Shown here one piece after another: positions 56,231-64,000 of a stretch of DNA of 64,000 nt. Origin of the DNA: Hymenobacter radiodurans (GTDB lineage: Bacteria > Bacteroidota > Bacteroidia > Cytophagales > Hymenobacteraceae). A program made the translations under genes and the position numbers. Every line of letters begins with the position of its first letter. The first letter of the stretch is position 1. The stretch spans positions 868,001 through 932,000 of the forward strand of contig NZ_CP037922.1 in the NCBI RefSeq assembly GCF_004355185.1. The letters are read 5' to 3'. The notes under the pieces are model-generated. The model worked only from the letters and a program-made list of their open reading frames with translations, had not been told where the DNA came from and did no database searches.

Positions 56231-59152
56231 TTACCGATTCTGGAAAGTGCGGTTGCGGTTAAGCTTGAGATCTTGCAGCAGGCTTGACTTGGCGGCAATG
56301 GTTACGTTGTAACCTTGGCGGATACCAAACGGAAACCAGCTGCCACTGATTTGCCAGCAGTGCAAATCACGGTAAAAATCGAGGGAAGTAAACGAAACCT
56401 GGTTGCTGCGGAAGTCATAGCCGCTACTGTAGCCTATACGCAGGTTCTGGGTGAGCTTTACCGAGCCGCTTAGGTTGAGGGAGGCCACCGTTAGCGCGTC
56501 GGCGCGGGGCCGGTTAGGCCGGCCCGGAATAGGACCCGGATCTTGATAGGTAGCGCCAAAAGAGGTGCTCAGCTCCCAAGGAATATCAAAGTCTACGTAG
56601 TCCTCATAGGGGTCAACGCGCACGGGATTACCCAGAACGGGGTCGTTGGCAGGAGCCACTTCGCGCGCTACAGTCGACTTTTTAGTGCCTGCCGCAGGAT
56701 TGAATTGGTAGCTCAGGTTTAGGGTAGCCGTCGTGAGCTGGGCCAGCCGACGCTTTGATTGATCAAAGAGGTATTTATTGATAAACCGGCCGGTGGAGTC
56801 GCGCTGATAGAAGACAAAGCCGGCATTTACCACAATGTTCAGCTTTTTGGCTACCTGCGTACGAAACGTCACAGCAAGCGGCAGCAGGTTGAGCGAGTCA
56901 GCGGCGAAATCGTAGCCGGTATTGAAATCAAGCCCATCAATCAAGCTGACCTTCTCAAACGGGGTGGTGCCGGTCGTGTCATTTTTGGAGCGAACCTTCA
57001 TTTCTATCTGGTTCTGCAATCCAATGGTTACCGCACTGGAAGCGCGGCCATTCGCATTCCCAGCCGAGGCGCCGATAAAGCGGCTGAACGCTATTGGATT
57101 GCGGGTGATGTCGTTCTGCTGACCAAACTGGTTGTACAAGCGGCCTTGCGCATCACGAAGGGCACCCAAGTTCAGATTAGACTCATAGAAATTATCGTTC
57201 CGGGAGAAATCGGGGGCGTAGCTGTAGCTAACGGATGGCGTAATCTTATGGCGGATAGCTTCAATCTTGGCGCCTTTGATAGGCAAAATCCCATAGATGT
57301 TGGTCGATAAGCTGGCGCCAGCGGAGTAATTGTAAAGGCGGCCAAATTGCGAAACCGTATCGATGCGTACAGCCTGCGCTTCGGGCTCGTAGTTGTAATT
57401 CAGCCGTTTGAAATACCAGGATTCGCCGTAATTGATCGTGGGATTAAGACTCAGATATTTCAGGACGGTGTAGTTACCCAGCGTAATGCCAAACTGGTGC
57501 TGGATAGTTGGCTGGGCGTTGTTTAGTAAAGGCGCTAGATTTGAGAATTCGAACGGGATGGTGCGGCCCACACTCGTGCCCCCAATCACAGGAATAACCC
57601 CACCGTTCAGCAAACGGGGCTGCTCCAGGTTGCTTATCTCATTGCGGCCAATGAGGTTATACGATATAGCAATCTGCTCGTAAAATTGATCGTAAAACTT
57701 TCCTTTGGGCTCGATGCCAAACCATTGGTAGGGATACTGCCGCGCCACCTGCACCGACACATCGGGCAGCACAAAATTCATGACGCCCGTTTGGGTATTC
57801 TGGTTTTGGCTAAGCTGAAGGGAGTAGTTAATGGGCGAGTTACGGATCTGCTTCTGGTAGCTGATCGTGGAGTTGAAGGAAGGGGTAAGGTAGCGCCGCG
57901 TATCGAAGGAGTTCTGCTGGTTATAATCGGTGCTGCCCGCCTGTACGCTGGCCGAAAAACGCCCCCCACCGGGCCGGGGAGTGGGAGTGTGGCTCCAGTT
58001 GATCCAGATGGTCTTGGGGCTGCGCGGGCGCCGAAACGGTTGGTTGGTGTTGGCAGTCTCTGAGCGCAAAATAAGGTCGGCCGGGCGCTGGGTGTAATCG
58101 ATGCTCAGCAGGCCGTTGTAATTGTAGCGCTTGATGTACTGCATCTCACCCCGCAGAGCAAAGCCGCCGAAAGCTTCGGCATTGCCGGCGTATACATCAC
58201 CAGTGAGACGCAGGCCAATGTATTCGTTGGGCGCGAAGTAGTAGCCGCCATTACGCAGGAAAAAGCCCCTGTCGGCGGACTGCCCGAATGTGGGGAAAAT
58301 AAGACCCGAAGCCCGGCTTTTGCCCGGCGTGGGAAAGTAGCCGAAGAGAAAACCCAGCGGAGTGGGGATGTCACTAATCACGAGATTGAACGGGCCCGTA
58401 ACCACTTTCTCACCCGGAATCACCTTCATTTTGGTGGCATTGATGTGAAAGTGCGGATGCTCCAGATTACACGTTGTGTACTGGCCATTGCGGCCAAAAA
58501 TCTCGTTCAGGGCATTCTTCTTCACGATGCCAGCGTGCACGTAGCCTTCACCCTGCTGCGTAACAGCGTCGGCAATTTTGCCCTTCCGGGTTTTGAAGTT
58601 GTAATTGATGGTGCCGGCCTGATAAAGCCCCCCAGCGTCTTTAAAGACTGGCCGGCCCTGCACCTTGCCCGCGGAATCGGGGGCACCGTTGGCTTTTAGC
58701 AGGTTTTGACCGTAGTCAACGGTAATTACGGCGGCTTTTAACGATAAATCGCCGTAATCGACGTTAGCATCATCGTAGAGGTAAGCTACTTTTTGCTGTA
58801 CATCAAACCGGATGGAATCTTTAGCCGAATACTTAACGGTGGTTTTAATATCGCCCTTCACTTCAGCTCCCACGCGTAGCGAATCGCCGGCGGCGCTGGT
58901 ATCGATGGCCGACACGAGACGACGCTCACGGGCGGCCCGGCTGGTGTCTGCGGGCAGTCCGTTAGTGGTCTGGCGCCCGTCGGAGTTGACGCGCGGTACG
59001 ACGGCAGGCACGGGCTTTGCGGGCCGCCGCTGTTGGCCCCAAGCGCCGCTGATACTCAGCAACAAGAGCACAACTGCGAGCAGCGGCACTAGCCGCCCCG
59101 GAAGGGGAAGTAGGCAAGAATAACTCAAGCGGAACGGCGCGGGCAAGGCCAC
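56231..59152 (-). CDS. LptD-like LPS assembly outer membrane protein
   Basis: 973 aa with a signal-like N-terminus ([20 protein letters not shown]). Residues ~90-230 are the OstA/LptA-like jellyroll ([38 protein letters not shown]); the rest is a large beta-barrel with alternating aromatic strands ending NRTFQNR. Final step of LPS export: inserts lipopolysaccharide into the outer leaflet with LptE. No frame break. Divergent from the amidase gene with a very short gap. Confidence 0.9.
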   Translation of the reverse strand: MALPAPFRLSYSCLLPLPGRLVPLLAVVLLLLSISGAWGQQRRPAKPVPAVVPRVNSDGRQTTNGLPADTSRAARERRLVSAIDTSAAGDSLRVGAEVKGDIKTTVKYSAKDSIRFDVQQKVAYLYDDANVDYGDLSLKAAVITVDYGQNLLKANGAPDSAGKVQGRPVFKDAGGLYQAGTINYNFKTRKGKIADAVTQQGEGYVHAGIVKKNALNEIFGRNGQYTTCNLEHPHFHINATKMKVIPGEKVVTGPFNLVISDIPTPLGFLFGYFPTPGKSRASGLIFPTFGQSADRGFFLRNGGYYFAPNEYIGLRLTGDVYAGNAEAFGGFALRGEMQYIKRYNYNGLLSIDYTQRPADLILRSETANTNQPFRRPRSPKTIWINWSHTPTPRPGGGRFSASVQAGSTDYNQQNSFDTRRYLTPSFNSTISYQKQIRNSPINYSLQLSQNQNTQTGVMNFVLPDVSVQVARQYPYQWFGIEPKGKFYDQFYEQIAISYNLIGRNEISNLEQPRLLNGGVIPVIGGTSVGRTIPFEFSNLAPLLNNAQPTIQHQFGITLGNYTVLKYLSLNPTINYGESWYFKRLNYNYEPEAQAVRIDTVSQFGRLYNYSAGASLSTNIYGILPIKGAKIEAIRHKITPSVSYSYAPDFSRNDNFYESNLNLGALRDAQGRLYNQFGQQNDITRNPIAFSRFIGASAGNANGRASSAVTIGLQNQIEMKVRSKNDTTGTTPFEKVSLIDGLDFNTGYDFAADSLNLLPLAVTFRTQVAKKLNIVVNAGFVFYQRDSTGRFINKYLFDQSKRRLAQLTTATLNLSYQFNPAAGTKKSTVAREVAPANDPVLGNPVRVDPYEDYVDFDIPWELSTSFGATYQDPGPIPGRPNRPRADALTVASLNLSGSVKLTQNLRIGYSSGYDFRSNQVSFTSLDFYRDLHCWQISGSWFPFGIRQGYNVTIAAKSSLLQDLKLNRNRTFQNR

Positions 59153-59184
59153 GTAGTTTTTATCGTTTATTTTGTGGCAATTTG

Positions 59185-59192
59185 CAAAGGTA
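59185..59192 (-). promoter_or_regulatory. Possible -7 element for lptD
   Basis: TACCTTTG on the minus strand, about 33 nt before the lptD start at 59152. It falls inside the longest amidase frame, favouring the amidase start at 59222. No clear -33. Confidence 0.4.
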
Positions 59193-59221
59193 GCGGCAAG
59201 CTACCCCAACTAACGAACTCT

Positions 59222-60028
59222 GTGCGGAATATTGTAGCTGTTTGTCTGGCGAGTCTGTTGTTTATTTCTGGCTCGTCGGTAGCCGTGGCCCCAGGGTCAG
59301 CGGTTTTGCCCCCCAAGAAGTACCAACTACGCACTGTGGTACTGGATGCCGGCCATGGCGGTAAGGATAGAGGCTGTGCCGGCGTATCGGCCCGGGAAGC
59401 GGCGGTATCATTAAAAATAATTCTGGAGCTCGGGCGGCTCATCGAAGAGAATGAGCCTGATGTGAAGGTAGTATATACCCGCAAGACCGACGTATTTGTG
59501 GAACTGGCCGATCGGGCTGGTATTGCCAATAAAAATAACGCGGACCTATTTATCAGCGTGCACTGTAACGCTGGCCCATCTGAGGCTTATGGTACGGAGG
59601 TCTGGACCATGGGTACGGCCAAAACCGACGCTAATCTGGCGGTGGCCAAACGGGAAAACGCAGTTATTTTACAGGAAGATAACTATAAAGCGCGCTACGG
59701 AGGCTTCGATCCTAACTCGCCCCAGAGCCACATTCTGTTCTCGCTATTTCAGAGTGCTCACGTAGATAATAGCCTGCGATTTGCTCAAAAGGTTGATTAT
59801 CAGTTTAAAACAAAGGTTGGGCGTAAGTCGCGTGGGGTGAAACAAGCCGGGTTTTTGGTGCTCTGGAAGTCAACAATGCCGTCGTCTCTGATCGAAGTCG
59901 GGTTTTTAACCAACCGCAATGAGGAACGCTACCTGAACGATAAATCGGGTCAGTCGTATATGGCCTCAGGTATATACCGGGCCTTCCGGGATTATAAGAA
60001 TGAGTTAGAAGCTATGAACGGGGATTAA
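59222..60028 (+). CDS. N-acetylmuramoyl-L-alanine amidase (AmiC type)
   Basis: About 268 aa from GTG 59222 (VRNIVAVCLASLLFISGSS, an export signal). An in-frame GTG at 59174 lies only 21 nt from divergent lptD and would add 16 unhelpful residues. Amidase_3 zinc ligands: H in VVLDAGHGGKD, E in the AREAAVSL segment, H in ISVHCNAGPS; catalytic Glu in SLIEVGFLTN. It cuts the peptide from MurNAc. TTTTGCCCCCCAAG at 59303-59316 encodes L-P-P-K-K. Followed by the MCE gene. Confidence 0.92.
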   Translation: MRNIVAVCLASLLFISGSSVAVAPGSAVLPPKKYQLRTVVLDAGHGGKDRGCAGVSAREAAVSLKIILELGRLIEENEPDVKVVYTRKTDVFVELADRAGIANKNNADLFISVHCNAGPSEAYGTEVWTMGTAKTDANLAVAKRENAVILQEDNYKARYGGFDPNSPQSHILFSLFQSAHVDNSLRFAQKVDYQFKTKVGRKSRGVKQAGFLVLWKSTMPSSLIEVGFLTNRNEERYLNDKSGQSYMASGIYRAFRDYKNELEAMNGD

Positions 60029-60092
60029 AAGCCCCCGTAGCAGTTAACCTATTGTTTACCTGCTCATCACCTCCCTCAACAGCTGACCCAAC

Positions 60093-61136
60093 GTGTCAAA
60101 AGAAATCAAAGTAGCCCTGCTCGCTATCGTGGCAATTGTAGCCCTTTACTTTGGGTTTACCTTCCTAAAAGGAAGCAATTTATTCTCCTCCAGCCGCACG
60201 TTTCACGCTAAGTATGATAACGTGGATGGGCTGGCCCTAGGTAACCCCGTTATTCTGAACGGGGTGAAAGTGGGGCAGGTACGCGAAATGCATCTGATGC
60301 CGGAAGAAGGCAACCGGGTGCGCGTACAGTTCGAACTCAATAAGGATATCGTGGTCGGCGACTCTACCGTGGCCAGCTTGTCGGGTACGCTGCTTGGCAG
60401 CAAGACCATCACGCTGTTTATGGGTAAAAACTCGAAGGTATATGACGGCGGTGAAGAGCTAAAATCCTACACCGTAGCTAGTATTACCGATGCCTTTCAG
60501 GCCAAAGCGCTGCCCGTACTGGGAACCGTCGACTCGACGCTGATTAAGGTAAACAGCTTCCTGACCAAGGAAGCGCGCATAAGCTTGCAAGCCACGTTGC
60601 TCAATGCGCAAGGCTCGACGGAGGCGTTGAAAAATCTGCTGATTATGAATCAGCGCAACATCAATCAGATTACGACCAATATGGCCGAGCTGACCCGTGC
60701 GCTCAACGTGACCGAGCGCAAGTTCGACCGCTTAGCTACCAACTTGGCTCAAATCACGGATACGCTCAAAAATGCCCCCCTGAGCCAGACGGTGCGCAAA
60801 ATGAATGCTACCGTAACCGAGGCTCAAGCTACCATGGCTTCGCTCAATCAGTCATTAACGAGCACCAAAGGCTCGCTCGGCAAGTTGATTAATGATGACT
60901 CGCTGTACAGCAACTTGAACGCCTCCGCTGCTAGTACCGACGCACTACTCGTTGACTTTAAGGCTAATCCTAAGCGCTACGTGAACTTCTCGCTGATTTC
61001 GTTTGGCGGCAAGGATAAGGCGAAAAAGGAAGTGACCAAAAAGCCCAACGGCGTGATAGAAACGGAGCAGAAGATCAAGACTGATAATACGCAGACCCTT
61101 GTCCCCAAGGACTCGGTTGCGGTACCGGTCAAATAA
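60093..61136 (+). CDS. MCE family protein (MlaD-like)
   Basis: 347 aa starting GTG 60093 (MSKEIKVALLAIVAIVALYFGFTFLKG, a single anchor). MCE domain: FHAKYDNVDGLALGNPVILNGVKVGQV (~residues 35-115), then a long helical region (NQITTNMAELTRALN..., NATVTEAQATMASLNQ) that may form the periplasmic needle. It shuttles phospholipids between membranes. TTTAAAAATGCCCCCCTGAG encodes N-A-P-L-S. Downstream of the amidase by 64 nt. Confidence 0.92.
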   Translation: MSKEIKVALLAIVAIVALYFGFTFLKGSNLFSSSRTFHAKYDNVDGLALGNPVILNGVKVGQVREMHLMPEEGNRVRVQFELNKDIVVGDSTVASLSGTLLGSKTITLFMGKNSKVYDGGEELKSYTVASITDAFQAKALPVLGTVDSTLIKVNSFLTKEARISLQATLLNAQGSTEALKNLLIMNQRNINQITTNMAELTRALNVTERKFDRLATNLAQITDTLKNAPLSQTVRKMNATVTEAQATMASLNQSLTSTKGSLGKLINDDSLYSNLNASAASTDALLVDFKANPKRYVNFSLISFGGKDKAKKEVTKKPNGVIETEQKIKTDNTQTLVPKDSVAVPVK

Positions 61137-61163
61137 GGCATCTGCCAATTTTAAGTACCTTTG

Positions 61164-61188
61164 AAATCCGCCTTCGGGCGGATTTTTT
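61164..61188 (+). terminator. Terminator with UUCG tetraloop
   Basis: AAATCCGCC-TTCG-GGCGGATTT followed by T's, 28 nt past the MCE stop. Confidence 0.9.
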
Positions 61189-61203
61189 TGTGTCGAAACC
61201 ACC

Positions 61204-61218
61204 CAATTTGCCCCCCAC
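61204..61218 (+). repeat. GCCCCCC motif copy before the carboxylase gene
   Basis: CAATTTGCCCCCCAC, ~20 nt before the carboxylase ATG at 61238. Confidence 0.55.
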
Positions 61219-61237
61219 AACCCCTTTTCCCACCCGC

Positions 61238-62865
61238 ATGAATCTGGAGTTCAACAAAAACGAAGACCAAGTCAAACAACTCATTTTCCAACTCAGCCAG
61301 CGCCAGAAGAAAGTGTCCTTGGGCGGCGGCGAAAAGCGCATCGAGGCTCACAAAGCCAAGGGCAAACTCACTGCCCGCGAGCGCATAGACTATTTATTAG
61401 ACAAAGGCGCGGAAACGGTAGAAATAGGGGCATTCGCGGGCGAAGGCATGTACCAGGAGCACGGTGGCTGTCCGTCCGGTGGCGTGGTTGTCGTGATTGG
61501 CTACGTAAAAGGGCGACAGTGCGTGGTAGTGGCCAACGACGCTACCGTGAAAGCCGGCGCGTGGTTTCCGATTACCGCCAAAAAGAACCTGCGGGCCCAG
61601 GAAATCAGCATCGAAAACAAGCTGCCCATCATCTATCTCGTCGACTCAGCGGGTGTGTATTTGCCCATGCAGGACGAGATTTTTCCGGATAAGGAGCACT
61701 TCGGCCGCATCTTCCGCAACAACGCTGTGATGAGCAGCATGGGCATCGTGCAGCTGGCCGCCATTATGGGGCCGTGCGTGGCCGGGGGGCTTATTTGCCC
61801 ATCATGAGCGATGAGGCTATGATTGTGGATGGCACGGGCTCCGTGTTTTTGGCGGGCTCTTACCTGGTGAAGTCGGCAATTGGCGAAAGCATTGATAACG
61901 AGACGCTGGGCGGTGCTACCACGCACTCCGAGATTTCGGGCGTGACCGATTATAAGTTTAAGAACGACGAGGAGTGCCTTGATCATATCCGCAACATCTT
62001 CGATAAGATGGGTGGCCAGCCTTCCGCTGGCTTTCACCGGGCTGCGCCCGTTGCGCCGGCTGAGAAGCCTGAGGAAATCTACGGCCTGCTGCCCGCCGAC
62101 CGCGCCAAGCCCTACGATATGATGGATATTATCCGTCGCTTGGTGGATAACTCGGAATTTGAGCCCTACAAAGACCTCTATGGCCAAACGCTGATTTGCG
62201 GCCTAGCGCGCATTGATGGTTGGGCAGTTGGTATTGTGGCCAACCAGCGCAAAATCGTGAAGAGCAAGAAAACGGGTATGCAGATGGGCGGCGTCATCTA
62301 CTCCGACTCGGCCGACAAAGCGGCGCGCTTTATCATGAACTGTAACCAGAAGCGTATTCCGCTAGTGTTTCTGCATGATGTGTCGGGCTTTATGGTGGGC
62401 TCGCAAAGCGAACACGGCGGCATCATCAAGGACGGGGCGAAGATGGTGAGTGCCATGAGCAACTCGGTGGTGCCCAAGTTCACGGTTATCGTGGGCAACA
62501 GCTACGGGGCCGGCAATTACGCTATGTGCGGCAAAGCCTATGATCCGCGCCTCATCGTGGCTTGGCCCACAGCCCAACTTGCGGTAATGAGCGGTGCCGC
62601 CGCGGCTAACACACTCCTGCAGATACAAGTAGCCAGCTTGAAAGCCAAAGGCGAAGTAATCACGCCCGAAGCCGAAAAGGAATTGCTCGACCGCATCAAG
62701 AATCGCTACGAGGAGCAACTCTCGCCGTATTACGCCGCCGCCCGCTTGTGGGTGGATGCAGTAATTGAGCCGTTGGAAACGCGTAAGGTTATCTCAATGG
62801 GTATTGATGCAGCTAATCATGCGCCGATTGAGAAGCCGTTTAATGTGGGTGTTATTCAGGTGTGA
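61238..62865 (+). CDS. Acyl-CoA carboxylase beta subunit (propionyl/methylmalonyl-CoA type), one frameshift
   Basis: About 542 aa after correction, from ATG 61238 (MNLEFNKNEDQVKQLIFQLS). Two crotonase-like halves: GGVVVVIGYVKGRQCVVVAND and SAGVYLPMQDE in the N-half; FLHDVSGFMVGSQSEHGGI and GNSYGAGNYAMCGKAYDPR (oxyanion hole) in the C-half. The frame is lost at the G6 run 61784-61789; seven G gives CVAGGAYLPIMSDEAMIVDGT. It carboxylates acyl-CoA with the biotin of a partner subunit (not in the window). Confidence 0.93.
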
Positions 62866-62925
62866 TTCGAGTAGATATCAACTATTTAAGGTGAAACGAT
62901 AATATAATTTCAGGTACAGCTTAGT

Positions 62926-63477
62926 ATGTCACTCGTAGTTAGCCTGACAACCCGTTCTGATATAAAGGACTGGCTAAGAGTGCTGACTTGCCTCTTGATA
63001 GTAGTACTTGCGCTTTTTGCATCAAGCGCATTTTTGCAGAGGCTCTTATTAAATGATAAGAGCCCATATATACTAACTGAAGTTAAAGTACTGGTGCTTA
63101 TTACAGGGATAGTAGCTGTAGGATGTATAAGTGCTTTAGTGTTGGTAATCATCTTAAACAAATTGAAAATCATAGAGATGTATTACCCTAAAAAGTATGA
63201 TAGACTCAGTCTCAGTGAAGATATGATTTCAGTAGATGAGCAAATTACTTCCATACATGATTTACTTAGTATAACAGTAGAGTCAGATCAATATGCCGGT
63301 GCACCGCGTGGACGAAGCACAAGCTCAGGTGCAGGAAAAGTTAGACTTATATATAAAGGCCATAAAAAGGAAGAAGAGATTTTGATACTTGTACAGTCAG
63401 CTCATGAGTTGAAGCTACTAAGGGATTTGTCTGCTGCTTGGAGAAGCAAAGGGATAAAGGCTTTTATAATTGATTAA
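62926..63477 (+). CDS. AT-rich membrane protein of unknown function
   Basis: 183 aa. Two N-terminal membrane helices (LTCLLIVVLALFASSAFL and VLVLITGIVAVGCISALVLVIIL), then a cytosolic domain (MISVDEQITSIHDLLSITVE..., LIYKGHKKEEEILILVQSAHELKLLRDLS). No family recognised. Its base composition is visibly more AT-rich (aga, tta, ata codons) than all neighbours, suggesting recent acquisition. It ends just before the multi-hairpin element at 63490. Confidence 0.6.
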   Translation: MSLVVSLTTRSDIKDWLRVLTCLLIVVLALFASSAFLQRLLLNDKSPYILTEVKVLVLITGIVAVGCISALVLVIILNKLKIIEMYYPKKYDRLSLSEDMISVDEQITSIHDLLSITVESDQYAGAPRGRSTSSGAGKVRLIYKGHKKEEEILILVQSAHELKLLRDLSAAWRSKGIKAFIID

Positions 63478-63489
63478 CAGTGCCCCCTC

Positions 63490-63667
63490 TGGCGCGAGCT
63501 TGTAGCTCGTGACTTAGCTTGAGGTGGAGTTTGTACCTCCACTGCCGCAAAGCGGCAAACCGTGACCGCGCCGCCTGGGAAATCCGGGTGGCGCGGTCGT
63601 TCTGGCAGGGGAGGCGCAGCCTCTCGGCATGGCTGGTCACGAGTTATGCTGCGCTAAACTCGCGCCA
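63490..63667. mobile_element. Multi-hairpin MITE-like element
   Basis: About 178 bp bounded by TGGCGCGAG (63490-63498) and CTCGCGCCA (63659-63667), exact complements. A second shell is CTCGTGAC (63506-63513) / GTCACGAG (63636-63643). Inside are hairpins: TGCCGC-AAA-GCGGCA (63543-63557), a 9-bp GACCGCGCC/GGCGCGGTC (63564-63598), GAGGC-GCA-GCCTC (63611-63623), and a weaker GAGGT/ACCTC (63521-63539). No transposase. The organisation looks like a non-autonomous, folded repeat. Confidence 0.6.
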
Positions 63668-63830
63668 GTGGAGTAGTGAAAACCAGTTCGTGAAAGCACT
63701 TTATTTGAACATTCCTCCCCGTTCTGCGTGTTGATTCTGGGCAACCGGCTGCGGCGAAACCGTGTCGGTTGCTTTTATTTGCTACTTCGTGCTATTCGGG
63801 GCTGCTGCACACGTCCCGATCCTCCGCTCC
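63668..63830. other. Gap before the last gene, with a weak hairpin
   Basis: No credible gene. GCAACCGG...CGGTTGC followed by TTTTA (63741-63777) could be a weak terminator. No promoter is clear. Confidence 0.4.
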
Positions 63831-64000
63831 ATGACCAATAAAGAAATCAAAGCGCTTATCTCGCTGCTCGATGACCCGGAAATTGCCCTCCAGATTGAGG
63901 AGCGAATTCAAGCGTTGGGCGAAACCATTATTCCGTTCTTGGAAGAGTCGTGGGAGGAGAGTCTCGACCCGCGCCAGCAGCAGCGCCTAGAGGATCTGAT
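63831..64000 (+). CDS. SirB1/transglutaminase-like protein, N-terminal part (partial)
   Basis: Frame runs off the right edge from ATG 63831: MTNKEIKALISLLDDPEIAL, then IEERIQALGETIIPFLEESWEES. This helical N-terminus matches the SirB1_N/transglutaminase-like family of Bacteroidota. Only ~56 residues are present, so the activity cannot be judged. Confidence 0.65.
   Translation, partial: MTNKEIKALISLLDDPEIALQIEERIQALGETIIPFLEESWEESLDPRQQQRLEDL

Noticed and set aside
7388..61790. GCCCCCC motif as a Chi-like, strand-biased site
   Set aside because: The orientation switches repeatedly (for example G-form at 7-8 kb, C-form at 10-16 kb, G-form at 37-47 kb, C-form at 55-61 kb) with no single bias across the window.
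61774..61800. Programmed frameshift at the carboxylase G-run
   Set aside because: Thirteen other one-base losses of the same kind occur in unrelated genes, and no stimulatory stem or slippery codon pair specific to this gene is seen. Consensus error is simpler.
63519..63734. A 71-aa reading frame across the folded element
   Set aside because: It runs through the hairpin arms, has no family similarity, and its residues follow from the repeat sequence.
1..64000. CRISPR array, prophage, conjugative or IS genes
   Set aside because: No regularly spaced direct repeats, no cas, integrase, transposase or phage structural genes were recognised.
1..64000. tRNA or rRNA genes
   Set aside because: None of the gaps shows a tRNA cloverleaf with a TTCRANYC arm, nor rRNA core sequence.

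Overview
The window is about 58% GC and looks like the chromosome of a Hymenobacter-like member of the Bacteroidota (Cytophagales, Hymenobacteraceae). Evidence: a Bacteroidota promoter (TTTG-N20-TATATTTG before rplS), little Shine-Dalgarno sequence, CarboxypepD_reg/TonB-type outer membrane proteins, OmpA with thrombospondin type 3 repeats, a long charged N-terminal insertion in Rho, and lineage proteins such as DUF4184, DUF4252-like and DUF4173-like. No prophage, CRISPR array, IS transposase, tRNA or rRNA was seen. The genus is inferred from gene style, not from a marker gene.

Layout. 1-9.4 kb: end of an Lrp/AsnC regulator, a MORN/TonB_C protein, trxA, dnaE, a membrane desaturase and a LysM lytic transglycosylase. 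9.5-20.6 kb: a TonB-type outer membrane protein; a tight minus-strand run (M16 peptidase, stand-alone SRA domain protein, DUF4184 membrane protein, O-methyltransferase); a GT9 heptosyltransferase; an M24 aminopeptidase P; an OmpA protein. 20.7-29.7 kb: a gene-free segment between terminators, small lipoproteins, an EVE domain protein, a PolX homologue, a second GT9 enzyme, OsmC and a UBP zinc finger. 29.7-46.5 kb: serS diverging from rho, a DsbA-like protein, a UbiA/methyltransferase pair, a winged-helix regulator with two membrane proteins and a ferritin-like protein, PBP1A, a TIGR01777 epimerase and queD-folE. 46.5-62.9 kb: a pyrophosphatase-like lipoprotein, an M1 peptidase, rpsP-rimM-trmD-rplS, a desaturase, RluA, panB, LptD, an N-acetylmuramoyl-L-alanine amidase, an MCE protein and an acyl-CoA carboxylase beta subunit. 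62.9-64 kb: an AT-rich membrane gene, a multi-hairpin MITE-like element and the start of a SirB1/transglutaminase-like gene. Many genes serve the envelope: LptD and MCE for outer membrane lipid, GT9 for LPS core, amidase/PBP1A/LysM for peptidoglycan, two desaturases for membrane fluidity.

Two window-wide signals stand out. First, a short motif, G followed by six C with an A/T-rich 5' flank (TTTGCCCCCCA or AAAAAGCCCCCCA, either strand), occurs about 43 times by eye, in coding and non-coding DNA, and forms the stems of most terminators. Second, ten genes are interrupted by 14 one-base deletions in total, all in or beside short G/C runs. Eight of them lie where the motif has five G/C and six would restore the frame. 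Because rho and PBP1A are among the genes hit, consensus undercalling is the likeliest cause, but the coincidence with the motif should be checked against reads.
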